The notes: generated by a model not told the origin, from the letters alone. DNA of 64,000 bases from Cupriavidus basilensis (GCF_000876015.1 NZ_BBQM01000011.1:186001-250000), one strand, 5' to 3'; positions 11,368 to 20,511 are shown, numbered from the stretch's first letter. A program made the numbers and translations.

Positions 11368-12750
11368 ATGACCGCGCCCACAATGGATCAATCCGCAGAC
11401 CAGACCGCCCATTTCACCTATACCCAGGCCCAGCTCAGCGCGATGGCCGCCGATGTGCTGCGGGTGGCACGCGAGCTGGGGGCTACCGACGCGGCCACCG
11501 AGATCTCCGAAGGCAGCGGATTGTCGGTCACCGTGCGCAAGGGCGCGGTCGAGACCATCGAGCAGAACCGCGACAAGGTGGTCGGCGTCACGGTGATGAT
11601 CGGCAAGCGGCGCGGCAATGCCAGCACCTCGGATTTCTCGCCGGCGGCGCTGCGCGCCACCGCCGAGGCCGCCTACAACATCGCCCGCTTCACGGCCGAG
11701 GACGATTGCGCCGGGCTGGCCGAGGAAGAGCTGCTCGAGCGCAACCCGCGCGACCTCGACCTGTTCCACCCGTGGGACATCGACGCGGCGCAGGCCATCG
11801 AACTGGCGTGCCGGGCCGAGGCGGCCGCGTTCGCGGTCTCGCCGCGCATCCGCAACAGCGACGGCGCCAGCGTGTCGGCGCAGCATTCGCAGTTCGTGCT
11901 GGCCACCTCGCGCGGCTTCATGGGCGGCTACCCGTACTCGCGCCACTTCATCTCGTGCGCGCCCATCGCCGGCACCGGCAGCGGCATGCAGCGCGACGAC
12001 TGGTACTCGTCCAAGCGCGCGCCCGGCGCGCTGGCCGCGCCCGAGGACATCGGCCGCTACGCCGCCGAGCGCGCGCTGGCCCGCCTGAACTCGCGCAAGC
12101 TCTCCACGCGCCGCTGCCCGGTGCTGTTCGAGGCGCCGCTGGCCGCCGGCCTGCTCGGCGCCTTCGTGCAGGCGGTGTCGGGCGGCGCGCTGTACCGCAA
12201 GTCCACCTTCCTCCACGACACGCTCGGCAAGGCCGTGTTCGCCCCGCACATCCACATCCACGAGCAGCCGCACCTGCCCGGCGCGATGGGCAGCGCGCCG
12301 TTCGACGAGGAAGGCGTGCGCACCCACGCGCGCGACGTGGTGCGCGGCGGCGTGGTGGAAGGCTATTTCCTGTCCACCTATTCGGCGCGCAAGCTGGGCA
12401 TGAAGACCACCGGCAACGCCGGCGGCTCGCACAACCTGACGCTGTCGAGCAAGCTGACCACGCCCGCGGACGATTTCGCCGGCATGCTGCGCAAGCTCGG
12501 CACCGGCCTGCTGGTCACGGAGCTGATGGGGCAGGGCGTGAACTACGTCACCGGCGACTACTCGCGCGGCGCCTCGGGCTACTGGGTGGAAAACGGCGTG
12601 ATCCAGTTCCCGGTGGAGGAGATCACGATCGCCGGCAGCATGGCCGAGATGTTCAGGCAGATCGTCGCCGTCGGCGCCGACGCGCTGGTGCGCGGCACCA
12701 AGGAAACCGGCTCGATCCTGATCGAGCAGATGACCATCGCCGGCAACTGA
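11368..12750 (+). CDS. pmbA: Metalloprotease subunit PmbA (TldE)
   Basis: TldE/PmbA subunit of the TldD/TldE protease that processes microcin B17 and degrades CcdA in E. coli. The 460-residue protein covers the whole family from an N-terminal helical domain (VTVRKGAVETIEQNRDK) to the C-terminal beta barrel (VNYVTGDYSRGASGYWVENG). In this family the zinc HExxH site lies in TldD, not in TldE, and none is seen here; tldD is not in the window. The ATG at 11368 is given; a second at 11383 (MDQSADQT) is equally possible. A strong terminator follows. Confidence 0.94.
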   Translation: MTAPTMDQSADQTAHFTYTQAQLSAMAADVLRVARELGATDAATEISEGSGLSVTVRKGAVETIEQNRDKVVGVTVMIGKRRGNASTSDFSPAALRATAEAAYNIARFTAEDDCAGLAEEELLERNPRDLDLFHPWDIDAAQAIELACRAEAAAFAVSPRIRNSDGASVSAQHSQFVLATSRGFMGGYPYSRHFISCAPIAGTGSGMQRDDWYSSKRAPGALAAPEDIGRYAAERALARLNSRKLSTRRCPVLFEAPLAAGLLGAFVQAVSGGALYRKSTFLHDTLGKAVFAPHIHIHEQPHLPGAMGSAPFDEEGVRTHARDVVRGGVVEGYFLSTYSARKLGMKTTGNAGGSHNLTLSSKLTTPADDFAGMLRKLGTGLLVTELMGQGVNYVTGDYSRGASGYWVENGVIQFPVEEITIAGSMAEMFRQIVAVGADALVRGTKETGSILIEQMTIAGN

Positions 12751-12769
12751 GCCGGGGTGCTTCAAACGA

Positions 12770-12810
12770 CCGCGCGGCGGCCTGTTGCCAGGGCCGCCGC
12801 GCGGTTTTTT
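12770..12810 (+). terminator. Strong Rho-independent terminator after pmbA
   Basis: Stem CCGCGCGGCGGCC (12770-12782) with GGCCGCCGCGCGG (12792-12804) and a T6 tract. It lies between the convergent pmbA and folA genes. Confidence 0.9.
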
Positions 12811-12841
12811 CGTTTCCGGCTGCCGGTTTCCTGTTGGTTTC

Positions 12842-13342
12842 CTATTCTTCGCCGGACGGCGGGCGCTCGTAGGTCACGAACGCGTAGTCGAAGCCGTTGG
12901 CCTCGGAGCGGTGCGTCTCGCGGCTGGTGGCCAGCCACCGGCGCGGGTCGATCGGCGGGAAGTGCGCGTCGCCCTCGACGTCCGCGTCGATCTCCGTCAC
13001 CACCAGCCGGTCGGCGCTGGGCAGGGCCTCGGCGTACAACTGCGCGCCGCCGATCAGGAACACCTGCGCGGCGCCTACGCACAGCCGCTGGGCTTCTTCG
13101 AGCGAGCCCGCCACGTCGCAGCCGTCGATGCGCAGGTCGCGGTTGCGGCTCACCACGATGTTGCGGCGGCCCGGCAGCGGCCTGCCGATCGACTCCCACG
13201 TCTTGCGGCCCATGATGATGGGCGCGCCCATCGTGGCGCGCTTGAAGTGCGCGAGATCCTCGGGCAGGCGCCACGGCAGCGCGTTGTCGCGGCCGATCAC
13301 GTTGTTGCGGGCCTTGGCCACGATCAGCGTCAGTAGCGTCAT
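12842..13342 (-). CDS. folA: Dihydrofolate reductase
   Basis: Reduces dihydrofolate to tetrahydrofolate with NADPH. The 166-residue protein keeps the family motifs: [19 protein letters not shown] at the substrate pocket, the catalytic Asp/Glu-type position in [24 protein letters not shown] and the NADPH-binding FLIGGAQLY. Its start overlaps the thyA stop by four bases, so the two are translationally coupled; the pair supplies and recycles folate for dTMP synthesis. Confidence 0.97.
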   Translation of the reverse strand: MTLLTLIVAKARNNVIGRDNALPWRLPEDLAHFKRATMGAPIIMGRKTWESIGRPLPGRRNIVVSRNRDLRIDGCDVAGSLEEAQRLCVGAAQVFLIGGAQLYAEALPSADRLVVTEIDADVEGDAHFPPIDPRRWLATSRETHRSEANGFDYAFVTYERPPSGEE

Positions 13343-14133
13343 ACGGCCACCGGCGCCTTGATGGCCGGGTGCGACTCGTAGCCGTCCAGCGCGAAGTCCT
13401 CGTACTTGTAGCCGAAGATGCTGTCGGGCTTGCGCAGGATCTTCAGCCGCGGCAGCGCCATCGGCGCGCGCGCGAGCTGGGTGCGCACCTGCTCGGCGTG
13501 GTTGCTGTAGATATGGCAGTCGCCGCCGGTCCAGACGAAGTCGCCCACGTCCAGCCCGGTCTGCTGCGCGATCATGTGCGTCAGCAGCGCGTAGCTGGCG
13601 ATGTTGAACGGCACGCCGAGGAAGATGTCGGCGCTGCGCTGGTAGAGCTGGCACGACAGGCGGCCCTCGGCCACGTAGAACTGGAAGAACGCGTGGCACG
13701 GCGGCAGCTTCATCTGCGGGATCTCGCCCACGTTCCAGGCCGACACGATCAGCCGGCGCGAATCGGGGTTGCTGCGGATCTGCGCGATCAGGTCGCTGAT
13801 CTGGTCGACGTGGCGGCCGTCCGGCGTGGGCCACGCGCGCCACTGCGAGCCGTAGACCGGGCCCAGTTCGCCGTTCTCGTCGGCCCACTCGTCCCAGATG
13901 CTGACGCCGTTGTCCTTCAGGTACTTGATGTTGGTCGAGCCCTGCAGGAACCACAGCAGCTCGTGGACGATCGACTTGATGTGCAGCTTCTTGGTGGTCA
14001 CCACCGGAAAGCCTTCGCGCAGGTCGAAGCGCATCTGGTAGCCGAACACGGAGCGCGTGCCGGTGCCGGTGCGGTCGGCCTTTTCGGTGCCATGCTCTTG
14101 CACATGGCGCATGAAGTCGAGGTACTGTTTCAT
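13339..14133 (-). CDS. thyA: Thymidylate synthase
   Basis: Methylates dUMP to dTMP using methylene-tetrahydrofolate. The 264 residues equal the E. coli length, with the catalytic cysteine at C146 in [12 protein letters not shown] and the phosphate/dUMP loop [20 protein letters not shown] just after. The start at [15 protein letters not shown] is the standard one; the frame is open further upstream but that part is Arg/Ala-rich and not family-like. First gene of the thyA-folA operon. Confidence 0.98.
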   Translation of the reverse strand: MKQYLDFMRHVQEHGTEKADRTGTGTRSVFGYQMRFDLREGFPVVTTKKLHIKSIVHELLWFLQGSTNIKYLKDNGVSIWDEWADENGELGPVYGSQWRAWPTPDGRHVDQISDLIAQIRSNPDSRRLIVSAWNVGEIPQMKLPPCHAFFQFYVAEGRLSCQLYQRSADIFLGVPFNIASYALLTHMIAQQTGLDVGDFVWTGGDCHIYSNHAEQVRTQLARAPMALPRLKILRKPDSIFGYKYEDFALDGYESHPAIKAPVAV

Positions 14134-14242
14134 CGGCGCGGGTGTTGGGGAAAGTGATGCGGCAGCGGCATTCCGCGTGGAACGGCCATCCGCGCGGCGG
14201 GACGCGCGCGGCAGCCGGAGGGTTGGCATTTTATCGCAAAGC

Positions 14243-14273
14243 AAAAAAACGGGCCGCCTCGTGGCGGCCCGTT
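14243..14273 (-). terminator. Rho-independent terminator after terC
   Basis: Read on the minus strand, AACGGGCCGCC-ACGA-GGCGGCCCGTT ends in a run of seven T. It terminates the terC transcript before thyA. Confidence 0.92.
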
Positions 14274-14330
14274 CCCCGTCCGTGTCGTCCGGCGCCGCCC
14301 GGTGTCACCCGGGGTGGCGCGCGCGCGCCG

Positions 14331-15029
14331 TCACTGGTGCGCCGTCTCGGGCGCGCGGCGCTTCTGCTTGAGGTAGCCCGCGCCCAGCACGCCGCCGATG
14401 ATCAGCACGAACAGGCCGTAGTAGACCACCGCGTTGGCGTCGAAGAAGGCCTTGACCAGCGGTTCGCTGACGATCATCTTGACCGCGGTGAAGGCCAGCA
14501 CGCCGGCGCCCGCGTAGATGATCGCGGGGAAGCGGCTCATCAGCTTGAGCACCAGGCTCGAGCCCCACACCACGATCGGGATGCTGATCAGCAGGCCCAG
14601 CACCACCAGCAGGAAGCTGCCGTGCGCGGCGCCGGCCACGGCCAGCACGTTGTCCACGCCCATCACCGCGTCGGCGATGATGATGGTCTTCATGGCGCCC
14701 ACCAGCGTGGTGGCGCCGGCGCCGTGTTCGTCGCCGGCGCCGTCGTCGGACAGCAGCCGGTAGGCGATCCACACCAGGGCCAGGCCGCCGATCAGCAGCA
14801 GGCCGGGAATCTTGAGCAGCCAGACCACGCCGATGGTCATCGCCGAGCGCACCACCACCGCGCCGACGGTCCCCCAGATGATGGCCTTCTTCTGCAGGTG
14901 GGACGGCAGGTTGCGCGCCGCCAGCGCGATCACGATGGCGTTGTCGCCCGCGAGCACCAGGTCAATGACGACGATGGACAGCAGCGCCGTCAGGAACTGC
15001 ATCGTGAACAGATCGGTGAACCATTCCAT
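14331..15029 (-). CDS. TerC-family membrane protein, probable Mn2+ exporter
   Basis: 232-residue TerC/YkoY/Alx-family membrane protein with about seven helices. The family's acidic metal-binding positions are present (DLVLAGDNAIVIALA at about residue 21-35 and DAVMGVDNVLAVAG near 122). Related Alx and YkoY proteins export manganese or help load exoenzymes with it. The ATG at 15027-15029 has AGGAGAG a few bases upstream, whereas the longer open frame lacks a ribosome site. Control is by the yybP-ykoY riboswitch in its roughly 290-base leader, which strongly supports a manganese function. Confidence 0.88.
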   Translation of the reverse strand: MEWFTDLFTMQFLTALLSIVVIDLVLAGDNAIVIALAARNLPSHLQKKAIIWGTVGAVVVRSAMTIGVVWLLKIPGLLLIGGLALVWIAYRLLSDDGAGDEHGAGATTLVGAMKTIIIADAVMGVDNVLAVAGAAHGSFLLVVLGLLISIPIVVWGSSLVLKLMSRFPAIIYAGAGVLAFTAVKMIVSEPLVKAFFDANAVVYYGLFVLIIGGVLGAGYLKQKRRAPETAHQ

Positions 15030-15120
15030 GAACTCTCCTCGAAAAACGAATAGCCGTAAGCAAAGGTTGCGCTTGCGCAGGGTTCGCCTGGAGACATGAA
15101 GTTCGGGAGCTTTGGGGGCG

Positions 15121-15152
15121 CCTTTGCAAACCATGAAACCAGGTTGCAAAGG
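15121..15152 (-). other. Perfect 9-bp stem-loop in the terC leader
   Basis: CCTTTGCAA (15121-15129) pairs with TTGCAAAGG (15144-15152) around a 14-base loop, between the riboswitch and the terC ribosome site. It could be a second regulatory hairpin or an RNA-stability element. Confidence 0.6.
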
Positions 15153-15160
15153 TCTTGCTC

Positions 15161-15316
15161 GACCGCCATTGTGCATCGATTTGCGTTGGCGGTCAGCACA
15201 ACCGGAGGCTGTCGGGGACAGGTCTCGGAATGACGATTGTGCTAAGGGCTGGGCCCCGGAGCTACTCCCCTTTGAGGGACGTGCCGCCGTGGGGTTGCCC
15301 CCTTGGCGATACGCTG
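15161..15316 (-). promoter_or_regulatory. yybP-ykoY (Mn2+) riboswitch controlling terC
   Basis: On the minus strand the leader has the hallmark CAAAGGGGAGTAGCTCCGG (core GGGGAGTAGC is the complement of 15261-15270), then a long stem AGCACAA/TTGTGCT (15238-15244 with 15195-15201). The closing P1 appears to be GGCGG (complement of 15284-15288) with CCGCC (complement of 15188-15192). That same CCGCC also pairs with GGCGGTC (complement of 15161-15167) in a downstream hairpin, so the two folds exclude each other, as in a switch. This family senses Mn2+ and sits before TerC/Alx/YkoY and MntP genes. The exact aptamer ends were judged by eye. Confidence 0.82.
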
Positions 15317-15322
15317 ACGCGG

Positions 15323-15328
15323 ATTATA
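15323..15328 (-). promoter_or_regulatory. -10 element of the terC leader promoter
   Basis: A perfect TATAAT on the minus strand, placing transcription start near 15316, just before the riboswitch. No good -35 is seen at normal spacing (TTGCCG lies 21 bp upstream). Confidence 0.6.
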
Positions 15329-15569
15329 AACGAAGCCCGGATGGCCGTGCGGCAAATAAATATGCACGCCGGCGCACATGCGGGCGCGGCGGCCCGCGGC
15401 CCGGGCATTTTTACGCCGCCGGCCGCGGTTTGCGTCCTATCCTAGAAGACCGGCATCGGCCGATGCGCCCCAGACGTCACCGGAGGCGCGTTCCATGCCG
15501 GTCCCGCGCATGCCGTGACGTGCGGGCCGGGGGTTTTACGCATCGCCCACAGACCAATAAGGAAACGTT
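15329..15569. other. Intergenic region between terC leader and egtD
   Basis: No gene is seen here. It should hold the egtD promoter; AAGGAAA at 15558-15564 is the egtD ribosome site. No clear -35/-10 pair is recognisable on the plus strand. Confidence 0.5.
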
Positions 15570-16649
15570 ATGCCGGCTGTCCCGACCCCGCTGCATCCAC
15601 GACACGATCACCCCCAGGCCAAGCGCACCCCCAACGCATCCTTGAGACCCAACGGCAGCCAGGCCGCCGCCCACGGCATCGCCCTGTCCAATCCGGTGCC
15701 GCGCCTGGACTTCATCCAGCAGTACCACGAAGACAACGGCGCGCTGCGCGGCGAGATCACGCGCGGCCTGCTGGCCGAGGCCGCCAGCATCAGCCCCAAG
15801 TTCTTCTACGACGTGCTCGGCTCGCGCCTGTTCGAGGCCATCACCGACCTGCCCGAGTATTACCCGACCCGCACCGAAGCCGCGGTCTTTGCCGCCTTCG
15901 CGCCGGCGATGGCGGCGCGCGCCGGCAGCGGCAGCGTGCTGATCGACCTCGGCGCCGGCAACTGCCAGAAGGCGGCGCGGCTGTTCGGCAGTCTGCAGCC
16001 TTCGCAGTACGTCGCGCTCGACATCTCGGTGGAGTTCCTGCGCGGCACCCTGTTCTGCCTGCAGCAGCAGCATCCGCAGATTCCCATGCTGGGCCTGGGC
16101 GCCGACCTGTGCGCGCCGCTGGACCTGCCGCCCGAGGTCAGGCACGGGCGCCGGCTGTTCTTCTACCCCGGCTCCAGCATCGGCAACTTCGCGCCGGCCC
16201 AGGCGCGGGCCCTGCTGCAGCGGCTGCACGCGGCCGCGGGCCGCGGCGACGGCGTGCTGATCGGCGTGGACCTGCTCAAGGACGAGCCCGCGCTGGTGGC
16301 CGCCTACGACGACGCGCTGGGCGTGACCGCCGCGTTCAACCGCAACGTGCTGCGCAACCTGAACCGCATCGTCGGCAGCGACTTCGCGCTCGAGGACTGG
16401 CGCCATGCCGCCAGCTTCGACCGCGCGGGCTCGCGCATCCAGATGCACCTGCGCGCCGAGCGCGACGTCACGGTGCGCTGGGCCGAAGGCAGCCGCGCGT
16501 TCCGCGCGGGCGAGGCGATCCACACCGAGGATTCCTACAAGTACCACCCGCATGGTTTCGCCGAGCTGCTGCGGGACGCCGGCTTCCACGATCCGGTCTG
16601 GTGGACCGACCCGCGCGGCTGGTTCGCGGTGTTCCACGCGCGCGCCTGA
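15570..16649 (+). CDS. egtD: L-histidine N-alpha-methyltransferase EgtD
   Basis: SAM-dependent enzyme that trimethylates the histidine alpha-amino group to hercynine, the first step to ergothioneine (or selenoneine). The 359 residues include the EgtD signature: substrate-side YYPTRTEAAV near residue 96, the SAM loop LIDLGAGNCQKA near 124, and FYPGSSIGNFAP near 199. About 45 N-terminal residues are a variable, probably disordered lead. The ATG follows AAGGAAA. The EgtB-like partner starts 140 bp downstream on the same strand. The window also carries a histidine-degradation cluster, a competing use of the same substrate. Confidence 0.93.
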   Translation: MPAVPTPLHPRHDHPQAKRTPNASLRPNGSQAAAHGIALSNPVPRLDFIQQYHEDNGALRGEITRGLLAEAASISPKFFYDVLGSRLFEAITDLPEYYPTRTEAAVFAAFAPAMAARAGSGSVLIDLGAGNCQKAARLFGSLQPSQYVALDISVEFLRGTLFCLQQQHPQIPMLGLGADLCAPLDLPPEVRHGRRLFFYPGSSIGNFAPAQARALLQRLHAAAGRGDGVLIGVDLLKDEPALVAAYDDALGVTAAFNRNVLRNLNRIVGSDFALEDWRHAASFDRAGSRIQMHLRAERDVTVRWAEGSRAFRAGEAIHTEDSYKYHPHGFAELLRDAGFHDPVWWTDPRGWFAVFHARA

Positions 16650-16789
16650 GCCGCGCCGGGTACCGGGCGCGCGGGTGTCATAATGCCCGCGTCCCCCTCC
16701 GGCAGCGGAGCGGCGCGCCGGGCAGGCGCGCGCCGCCTGCGCGGAGGTCGTGCAACCGTGGCTGATCCCACACACCGGCAGGGTTTGCG

Positions 16790-18049
16790 ATGAGCGGCTT
16801 TTCCATGCTTCCCGATCTGCATTTCAACGGCGGCAAGACGGCCTGGGCCGACGCCCGCCGGCTGCCGCGCGAAGGCCTGGCGCAGGCGCTGGTGGATGCG
16901 CGCAGCCGCACGCTGGCCTGGCTCGCCGCCTTCGGCCAGACCCGCCGGGGCTGGGAGGTGCCGCGCGAGGCGTTCGCCGATCCGCCGTTGTGGACCCTGG
17001 GCCATGTTGCCTGGCATGCCGAATGGTGGTGCCTGCGCGACGTGCGCGTGCGCGAGCACGGCGGGCTGCCGCTGCAGGTGGCCGGCGCGCCCTCGCTGCT
17101 GGACGGCGCCGATGCGTGGTTCGATCCCGAGCGCATCGGCCCCGAGGCGCGCTGGGAAGCCGCGCTGCCCGACGTGGCGGTGGTCAAGCGCTATGCCGCC
17201 GACGTGCTCGATGCCGCGCTGCGCCGCCTGGCGGTGCTGCCCGACGACAGCGACGCCACGCTCTACGCCTGGCGCCGCGCGCTGTTCCACGAAGACCGCC
17301 AGGGCGAGGCCATCGCCGCCTTGCTGCAGGCGCTCGGCGTGGCGCCGGTGGAACCCGCGGTGGCGCTGCCTTCGCTGTCGGTGCCGCACGGCGGCACGCT
17401 GCAGTTTCCCGGCGGGCGCTTCGTGCAGGGCTGGGCCGAGCCGGACGGCTTCGCGCTGCCAGACGAACTGCCGCCGCAGTCCACCTACGTGCCCGCCTTC
17501 GAGATGGACGCCGCGCCGGTCAGCAACGCGCAGTTTCTCGAGTTCGTCGAGGATGCCGGCTACGAGCGCGCCCAGTGGTGGACGCCGGCGGGCCGCCGCT
17601 GGCTGATGGCGCAGGAGCGCTCGGCGCCACGCTACTGGGCGCGCCACCCGGAATCGCGGACCTGGATGGCGCTGCGCTTCGGCAGCCTGCGCACACTCAA
17701 CCCGGACGAGGCGGTGCGCCACGTCAGCCTGTTCGAGGCGCAGGCGTGGTGTGCCTGGGCCGGCCGGCGCCTGCCGCAGGAGTCGGAGTGGGAACTGGCC
17801 GCCGTGCAGAACCGCGGCGGGCTGCGCTGGGGCATGGTGCGCGAGTGGACGGCCACGCCCTATGAGCCCTACGCCGGGTTCGAGGCTGGCCCCGGCGACG
17901 CGGATTTCGCCGCCAGCTTCGCCACGCACCAGGCGGTGCGCGGCGCCTCGTTCGCCAGCCCGGCGCGGCAGCATCACGCGCGCGCGCGGCTGGCGCTGCT
18001 GCCCGAGGACGATCTCGCCTTCGTCGGTTTCCGTAGCTGCCCGATCTAG
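16790..18049 (+). CDS. EgtB/SenA-family sulfoxide (selenoxide) synthase-like protein with altered iron motif
   Basis: 419-residue protein with an N-terminal DinB-like four-helix region (about 30-180) and a C-terminal FGE-sulfatase/C-type-lectin domain (about 200-418, MDAAPVSNAQFLEF, GRRLPQESEWELAA, FVGFRSCPI). EgtB oxidatively joins hercynine to a thiol; SenA uses a selenosugar. Known EgtB iron ligands are one His plus an HxxxH pair. Here H72 (LGHVAWH) and H167 are present, but the motif reads HEDRQGEA, with Q171 (CAG at 17300-17302) where the second His is expected. No egtA, egtC, senB or senC is adjacent. It may use cysteine directly, act on another donor, or be impaired. Paired with egtD and closed by a strong terminator. 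Confidence 0.8.
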   Translation: MSGFSMLPDLHFNGGKTAWADARRLPREGLAQALVDARSRTLAWLAAFGQTRRGWEVPREAFADPPLWTLGHVAWHAEWWCLRDVRVREHGGLPLQVAGAPSLLDGADAWFDPERIGPEARWEAALPDVAVVKRYAADVLDAALRRLAVLPDDSDATLYAWRRALFHEDRQGEAIAALLQALGVAPVEPAVALPSLSVPHGGTLQFPGGRFVQGWAEPDGFALPDELPPQSTYVPAFEMDAAPVSNAQFLEFVEDAGYERAQWWTPAGRRWLMAQERSAPRYWARHPESRTWMALRFGSLRTLNPDEAVRHVSLFEAQAWCAWAGRRLPQESEWELAAVQNRGGLRWGMVREWTATPYEPYAGFEAGPGDADFAASFATHQAVRGASFASPARQHHARARLALLPEDDLAFVGFRSCPI

Positions 18050-18066
18050 ATCCTCCGGCGCGGCGT

Positions 18067-18106
18067 GCAAAAGAAAACGGCACCCGCGGGTGCCGTTTTC
18101 TTTTGC
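18067..18106. terminator. Bidirectional terminator, perfect 40-base palindrome
   Basis: A-rich flank, GC-rich stem and T-rich flank form a perfect 20+20 palindrome centred on CACCCG/CGGGTG. It can terminate both the egtB-like gene (+) and the convergent helicase gene (-). Confidence 0.93.
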
Positions 18107-18172
18107 GGGAAGGGGGCCGCGTGCAAGCGACCGGCCCCTCCTGCGATCAGCGCGCTAAATCAGCGCTCGGAA

Positions 18173-20125
18173 TCAACGCTCAAAACGCGAACGGCCGCCG
18201 TTGCCGCTGCGCTGGCCGCCGAAGCCGCCGCGGTTGCCATCGCGGTTGCCGTCGCCGAAGCTGCGCGCCGCGCCCTCGCGGTTGCCGAAGCCGCGGCTTT
18301 CGCCGCCGCGGTAGCCGCCGCCGTTGCCGGCCGGGGCGCCGCCGCCGAAGCTGCGCGGGGCCGCGCCGTCACGGTTGCCGAAGCCACGGTTGTCGCCGCC
18401 GCGGTAGCCGCCTTCGTTGTTGCCGAAGCTGCGCTGGCCGCCATTGCCGCCGCCGTTGCCACCATTGCCGCCGGTGTTGCCGTTGCTCTGGCCACGGTAG
18501 CCGAAGCCGCCGCGGTCGCCGAAGCCGCGGTTGCCGTCGCGGTCGCCGAACGGGCGGTCGCCGGCCGGACGCGGCGCGCCGTCGCGGTTGCCGTAGCCGC
18601 GGCTTTCGCCGCCGCCGAACTTGCGGTCGCCGAAGGTGCGGTTGTCGCCGCCACGGTAGCCGCCGCCGTTGCTGTTGCCACGGTAGCCGCCGCGGTCACC
18701 GCCCGGCTTGCCGCCGAAGCCGGTGCGCGGCTTGGGCGAGCGGCGCGGCTCCAGGCCTTCGATCACCGAGGCGTCGATGCGGTTGTTGGTGAAGCGCTCG
18801 ATGCGCTTCCACTGGAACATGTCGCCGTGGTTCACCAGGTTGATGGCGACGCCCGAGCGGCCCGCGCGGCCGGTGCGGCCGATGCGGTGCACGTAGTCCT
18901 CGGCCTGCTTGGGCAGGTCGAAGTTGACCACGTGGGTGATGTCCGGCACGTCGATGCCGCGCGCGGCCACGTCGGTGGCCACCAGGATGCGCAGGTTGCC
19001 GCGGCGCAGCGAGGTGAGCGTGCGGTTGCGCGCGCCCTGGGTCATGTCGCCGTGCAGCGCGCCGGCCGCGAAGCCGGTGTCCGACAGGCGCTCGGCCAGC
19101 GAATCGGCGTCGCGCTTGGTGGCGGTGAAGACGATCGCCTGCTTGAGGCTGACGTCGCGCAGCAGGTGGTCGAGCAGCTTTTCCTTGTGCGACATGTCGT
19201 CGGTGAAGTGCAGGCGCTGTTCGATATTGCTCTGGTCGGCGCGCACGGCGGCGATCTCGATGCGCTGCGGGTCGCGCAGCTGGCGCGAGGCGAGCTGGGC
19301 GATGCGGCCGTCCAGCGTGGCCGAGAACATCAGCGTCTGGCGGCTGGCCGGGGTGGCGGCGACGATGGCGTCGATGTCATCGGCAAAGCCCATGTCGAGC
19401 ATGCGGTCGGCTTCGTCGAACACCAGCATGTCCAGCGCGGACAGGTCGATGCGGCCGGCTTCGATGTGGTCGAGCAGGCGGCCCGGCGTGGCCACCAGGA
19501 TGTCCGGCATCTTCGACAGCGCGGCGAGCTGCTTCGGGTAGGGCATGCCGCCCAGGATGCTGGCGCAGACGATGCGGCGCAGGTGGCGGCCGTACTTGGC
19601 GGCGGCCTCGGTCACTTGCAGCGCCAGTTCGCGCGTGGGCGTGAGCACCAGCAGCGCGGGCTGCGCCGGCGACGGGCGCGGACGCTTGCCCTTCATGCGC
19701 TTGATGGGCTCGTCGGCGCGCGGGCGGTTCGGGCTGGGCTTGACGCTGATGCGCTGGATCGCCGGCAGCATGAAGGCGCCGGTCTTGCCCGAGCCGGTCT
19801 GGCTGGAAACCAGCAGGTCGCGGCCGGCCAGGAAGGCGGGAATCGCCTGCGACTGGACCGGGGTCGGGACGGTGTAGTTCAGTTCGGCCAGGGCGCGCAG
19901 GATGGCTTCATCCAGGCCGAGCTTGGCGAAACCGTTGTCGGCGGCGATCGCGGGCGCAGCGGCTGCGGCGGGCGCGGCTGCCGGATTGAGCATGGCGTCG
20001 ATCTTGTCGAGCGGGCTTTGTTCCTGGACGGCGGGCGTGGCGATGGCGGCGACGGCTGCGGTTTCGGTCGATGCGTCGGCGGCGGAGGCAAAATCGTGCT
20101 CCGCACGAATGTCGTGCTGGGTCAT
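18173..20125 (-). CDS. rhlE: ATP-dependent RNA helicase RhlE with RGG-rich tail
   Basis: 650-residue DEAD-box helicase, the second RhlE type in the window. After an Ala-rich lead (1-63) come the Q motif FAKLGLDE...NYTVPTPVQ, Walker A SSQTGSGKT, PTRELALQ, DEADR, SAT and HRIGRTGRAGRSG. From about residue 455 to the end is a 195-residue Gly/Arg/Asn/Phe-rich tail of repeated GGYRGG, RGFGNR and RSFG units, an RGG-type low-complexity domain expected to bind RNA and promote condensation. The Gly-rich coding makes the opposite strand look like a long Ala-rich open frame, which is an artefact. It is transcribed from a promoter about 390 bp upstream, giving an unusually long leader. Confidence 0.93.
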   Translation of the reverse strand: MTQHDIRAEHDFASAADASTETAAVAAIATPAVQEQSPLDKIDAMLNPAAAPAAAAAPAIAADNGFAKLGLDEAILRALAELNYTVPTPVQSQAIPAFLAGRDLLVSSQTGSGKTGAFMLPAIQRISVKPSPNRPRADEPIKRMKGKRPRPSPAQPALLVLTPTRELALQVTEAAAKYGRHLRRIVCASILGGMPYPKQLAALSKMPDILVATPGRLLDHIEAGRIDLSALDMLVFDEADRMLDMGFADDIDAIVAATPASRQTLMFSATLDGRIAQLASRQLRDPQRIEIAAVRADQSNIEQRLHFTDDMSHKEKLLDHLLRDVSLKQAIVFTATKRDADSLAERLSDTGFAAGALHGDMTQGARNRTLTSLRRGNLRILVATDVAARGIDVPDITHVVNFDLPKQAEDYVHRIGRTGRAGRSGVAINLVNHGDMFQWKRIERFTNNRIDASVIEGLEPRRSPKPRTGFGGKPGGDRGGYRGNSNGGGYRGGDNRTFGDRKFGGGESRGYGNRDGAPRPAGDRPFGDRDGNRGFGDRGGFGYRGQSNGNTGGNGGNGGGNGGQRSFGNNEGGYRGGDNRGFGNRDGAAPRSFGGGAPAGNGGGYRGGESRGFGNREGAARSFGDGNRDGNRGGFGGQRSGNGGRSRFER

Positions 20126-20505
20126 GTCGTGGTTTTACGTATATGCATGGCACCCCATGCCGAACGAGCGGACAGGGGCGGGCGCAGTGCAAAGTCTTAA
20201 AAAAGGCTTCGGCGCCAATCGGTGAGGCCGTTACGACAGACACAGCTGACAGTACGGCGGCAGGCAGGGCGGCATCGGCACAAGGCCGGGCGCGCAATCC
20301 CTGGCAGGCAAACAGCTTCAGATAAGCTGTTCAACAGGATCGGAGACGAGGCGACGTCGGTGAGAAATGCGTTCTGTCGGGTATCACCACTTGGCCATTC
20401 GGAACAGGCCAGCCGGCGGACCGGGGAGCAGAGCTTGAGAGGGGGGCGTATCGCCTGCCGGATGGTGCGGCGGGCTGGTTGCACAACTCACAGTGCGAAC
20501 TCACG
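20126..20505 (-). other. Long 5' leader of the RhlE-type helicase gene
   Basis: About 380 bases separate the likely transcription start from the start codon, with no open frame resembling a gene. The minus-strand leader includes a T6 run at 20201-20206 after GC-rich sequence. Long autoregulatory leaders are known for other DEAD-box genes, so regulation at RNA level is plausible. Confidence 0.45.
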
Positions 20506-20511
20506 GCGCGG

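Noticed and set aside
15155..15445. Small protein gene in the terC-egtD gap
   Set aside because: The region is explained by the riboswitch leader on the opposite strand and has no ribosome site for such a frame.
18065..20200. 711-codon Ala/Val-rich frame opposite the RhlE-type helicase gene
   Set aside because: Produced by the Gly/Arg repeat coding of the helicase tail; low complexity and no ribosome site.
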